Shown here piece by piece: positions 61,848-64,000 of a DNA stretch of 64,000 nucleotides. The stretch covers positions 9,548,001 through 9,612,000 of the forward strand of contig CP075495.1 in assembly GCA_021613535.1 (NCBI GenBank), written 5' to 3'. This DNA comes from Adineta vaga (taxonomy: Eukaryota; Rotifera). The position numbers and the translations under genes are program-made. Within the stretch, counting starts at the first letter, position 1; each line of letters starts with the position of its first letter. The notes beneath the pieces were generated by a model. That model did no database searches. It was not told the origin of the DNA and was given only the letters and a program-made list of their open reading frames with translations.

Positions 61848-63052
61848 ATGAGTAATCAAACATTTCTTGTTGGTACAGGTGTTGATAGTATTTATGCATG
61901 TCGACTTACATCTAATGGTCAATTTGAATTACTCAATGAGACCAAATGTGGAAAGGGCTCGACTTGGCTTTTACTACGTGATGATTTGCTTTATGTAGTA
62001 AATGAACATAGTGATAAAATCGAAACATTTTCAATTGATAATCGTAATCAAGGAAAACTAACACTGAAAAATACAATTGCATCAATTGGAGATACGCCAT
62101 GTGCATTAGATATTGATCCATCAGGACAATGGTTGCTTGTATCCAAGTACATATAATTGATAATCTATTATTAGAGAAAAAAAAACTTCATATTTTAACA
62201 ATATATTTTATTTTAGTTATGGTGATAAAGGTACATCGAATTTCGTTTCTTTTCCATTGAATAATTCGAAATATCCCGAAGAAAAAGGTGTCCAAATAAC
62301 AACCATCGAAGGAAATGGTCCACATCCTAGTCGTCAACAACATTCATATTGTCATCATGTATTATTTCATCAAAATCATCTCTATGTCGTTGATTTGGGT
62401 TCAGATACACTGAGTGTCTATCATTTTGATGGTAAAAATGGCAAGGTTAATTTAGTTCATAATCGAACAAAAACAGAAGCAGGCGCTGGTCCACGACATA
62501 TACTTTTCCATCCCACTAAACCATTCGCATTTGTATGTAATGAATTAAATTCGACAACAAATGTCTACCGCTGCGATTCTTCGTCCGGTCAACTAGAACA
62601 TCTTCAAACGATACAAACTCGACGAGAAAAAGATCAAAACGGTATTATCAATGAAAGCTTTGAGACATCAAATTTAAAGTATTATTTTCTCATTCTATTA
62701 TTCTATAGATTCAACTAAAGAAAACTATACAGCTGAATTACAATTTACACCAGATAACAAATATTTACTTGTATCGAATCGTGGAGATGAAAATCTAGTG
62801 ATATTCAATGTAAATGAAAATGCTGAAAATGAAATTCTAACCATCAAAGAACATCTTGATTGTCATGGTTCATTTACACGATATTTCACTTTCGATCCAA
62901 CAGGAACATTTCTTCTAGTTGCCAATCAAAAATCAAATAATTTAATATGTTTTTCATATAATCGTGAGAATGGTACATATACATTTGTGTCTCAATTGGA
63001 TAACATTCAAAGTCCTCAACATATTGTTTTCCTCAACGACACATCGGCGTAA
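61848..63052 (+). CDS. Lactonase-family seven-bladed beta-propeller (6-phosphogluconolactonase-like)
   Basis: Exons 61848-62146, 62217-62641 and 62709-63052 give 355 aa. Blade-like repeats recur: LDIDPSGQWLLVSNYGDKG, ILFHPTKPFAFVCNELNSTTNVY, LQFTPDNKYLLVSNRGDENLVIF, FTFDPTGTFLLVANQKSNNLICF. Each has the D-P-(S/T)-G ... L-V-(S/A)-N signature of the Lactonase family (PF10282), best known from bacterial YbhE/Pgl and fungal muconate-lactonising enzymes. The central HSYCHHVLFH and GAGPRHILFHP supply the conserved His/Arg. No signal peptide is seen, so it is cytosolic. The family is patchy in animals, so acquisition from bacteria or fungi is plausible but not shown here. The substrate is unknown. 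Confidence 0.85.
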
Positions 63053-63600
63053 TCATTTTCATAATAATCAAATGAAAATAATTGTAGATGAATTTAGTTC
63101 GAACCTTTCTATGTATAAGTTAGATATACAAATATTCATTAGTGTGATTATGATCGATTTTAACAAAATATGAATTTTAGTTAGTAAAAATAAAATACTA
63201 TACAAACGTTTTAGAATCCATGAATTAAAGACAAAATCCTGATAATATTGGCCCAATTTTTTTTTCAAATAAAGGATCCAGTAGAATACAAGATTATTCG
63301 TCTATGGAAAAGCTGTTAAACTCAAAAACTAATGAACAATCAATAAATCACATATTTCTTGTATTTTATTCAAAGCTGGCACAGTTTTTTTCTATAAATA
63401 GATAGAGTTTAGTATTAAACAATTAGAAGTATATTATGCTTGTACCAATAGAATTATAAATAGATCAGTGAATATTCAATGATATATGAAGTTTTTATTC
63501 CGAAAAAGAGAAAGATAAATACTGAACATCAAATGCTAAGATCACTTTCACTAAAATACTTTTGAATTAAAACACATTTTTATTTTGAAAATTGTTATCC
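63053..63600. other. Convergent 3' intergenic region
   Basis: AT-rich spacer between the lactonase stop and the stop of the GST gene on the opposite strand. No gene seen. Confidence 0.45.
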
Positions 63601-63937
63601 TCATTTCAATTCTAGAACAGTTTTCCATGCTGGTCTTGATGTAATTCTATCCCACCATTTTTTAACATTTGGTCGAGATTCAAAGAGATTACCTTCACCA
63701 AGTTTAACAAGCCATGTACCATATGGTAAATGGAAAAGATCAGCCAAGCTGAATTCCTGTACAAAAACCAAATAGTCAATATTATACTAAAAAAGACTAA
63801 ATAGTTTGCTTTCACTTACGTTTCCAGCTAAATATTGTTGTTTTGATAAAATTTTCTCATAAACATCTAATTTTGCATTTAGCTGTTCTTTCAATGATGC
63901 GACTTTTGTTTCATCAGCTTCGCCAAGTCCTTTCATT
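63601..63937 (-). CDS. Glutathione S-transferase, C-terminal part (phi-like), cut by the window end
   Basis: Two exons are visible on the minus strand, 63820-63937 (MKGLGEADETKVASLKEQL... KQQYLAGN) and 63601-63756 (EFSLADLFHLPYGTWLVKLG, RPNVKKWWDRITSRPAWKTV, stop). Upstream exons lie beyond 64000; the intron before 63937 probably reaches a GTAAAT donor at about 63998. The strings LADLFHLPYG and WW..I..RPAWK are typical of the C-terminal helical domain of plant phi and fungal GSTs, where the Asp of SLADL caps the N-capping box. Animal GSTs of other classes differ here. The thioredoxin-like N-terminal domain with the catalytic Ser/Tyr is not in the window. Confidence 0.8.
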
Positions 63938-64000
63938 CTATTTTCAATATAAATAGTAAACGTAGAAATAGTGTTGAAAATAAATTCATTGAATTTACTT

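Overview
The window reads as nuclear DNA of a small invertebrate animal, most likely a bdelloid rotifer (Adineta/Rotaria type). This is an inference from several things seen together: strongly AT-rich sequence, compact genes with many GT-AG introns of about 45-70 nt, several single-exon receptors of a divergent rhodopsin-like family in a row, clear animal genes (Kv1 channel, CtBP, BLTP2/hobbit, TBC1D8/9, MAEA, RPS20), and genes of bacterial, fungal or plant character that have acquired introns. No family was checked by database search; assignments rest on motif recognition. I see no transposon, CRISPR array or rRNA gene.

Layout. 1-789 (+): end of a membrane protein. 1042-8985 (-): three tandem paralogous GPCR genes, two of which share a nearly identical core with abruptly different ends. 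9986-12126 (+): 12-exon mitochondrial dihydrolipoamide dehydrogenase. 13722-16603 (+): cyclic-nucleotide-binding-domain protein. 17025-18396 (+): membrane-anchored glycoside hydrolase of bacterial type. 19474-21186 (+): CtBP corepressor with a changed catalytic His. 21709-23655 (+): MAEA E3 ligase subunit. 23790-25151 (+): small unrecognised protein. 26125-32647 (+): Shaker/Kv1 potassium channel with at least four candidate alternative first exons and a PDZ-ligand tail. 33874-34335 (-): CDPF1. 34556-44368 (-): a very large multi-exon bridge-like lipid-transfer protein (BLTP2/KIAA0100/hobbit), head to head with RPS20 (44759-45185, +). 45445-45528 (-): candidate 27-residue one-helix micropeptide. 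46331-47494 (-) and 50284-52069 (+): two further GPCRs, the second of GnRH/AKH/vasopressin-receptor character with a poly-Gln tail. 53111-53704 (+): secreted Cys-rich protein. 53746-54659 (-): C1GALT-like type II glycosyltransferase. 54849-56239 (-): coiled-coil plus propeller-like orphan. 56634-61279 (+): TBC1D8/9 RabGAP. 61848-63052 (+): lactonase-type beta-propeller. 63601-63937 (-): 3' end of a phi-like glutathione S-transferase.

How the genes relate. There are no operons; neighbours are functionally unrelated housekeeping, signalling and apparently acquired metabolic genes. Reading frames of most multi-exon models close exactly: summed exon lengths divide by three for DLD (508 aa), CtBP (489), MAEA (390), the hydrolase (402), all four Kv1 isoforms (666/624/631/615), RPS20 (124), the GnRHR-like receptor (428), the lactonase (355) and the C1GALT-like enzyme (286). 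The most interesting signals are the GPCR gene-conversion-like block, the Kv1 alternative first-exon array, the intron-bearing bacterial-type hydrolase, the CtBP active-site change and the micropeptide.
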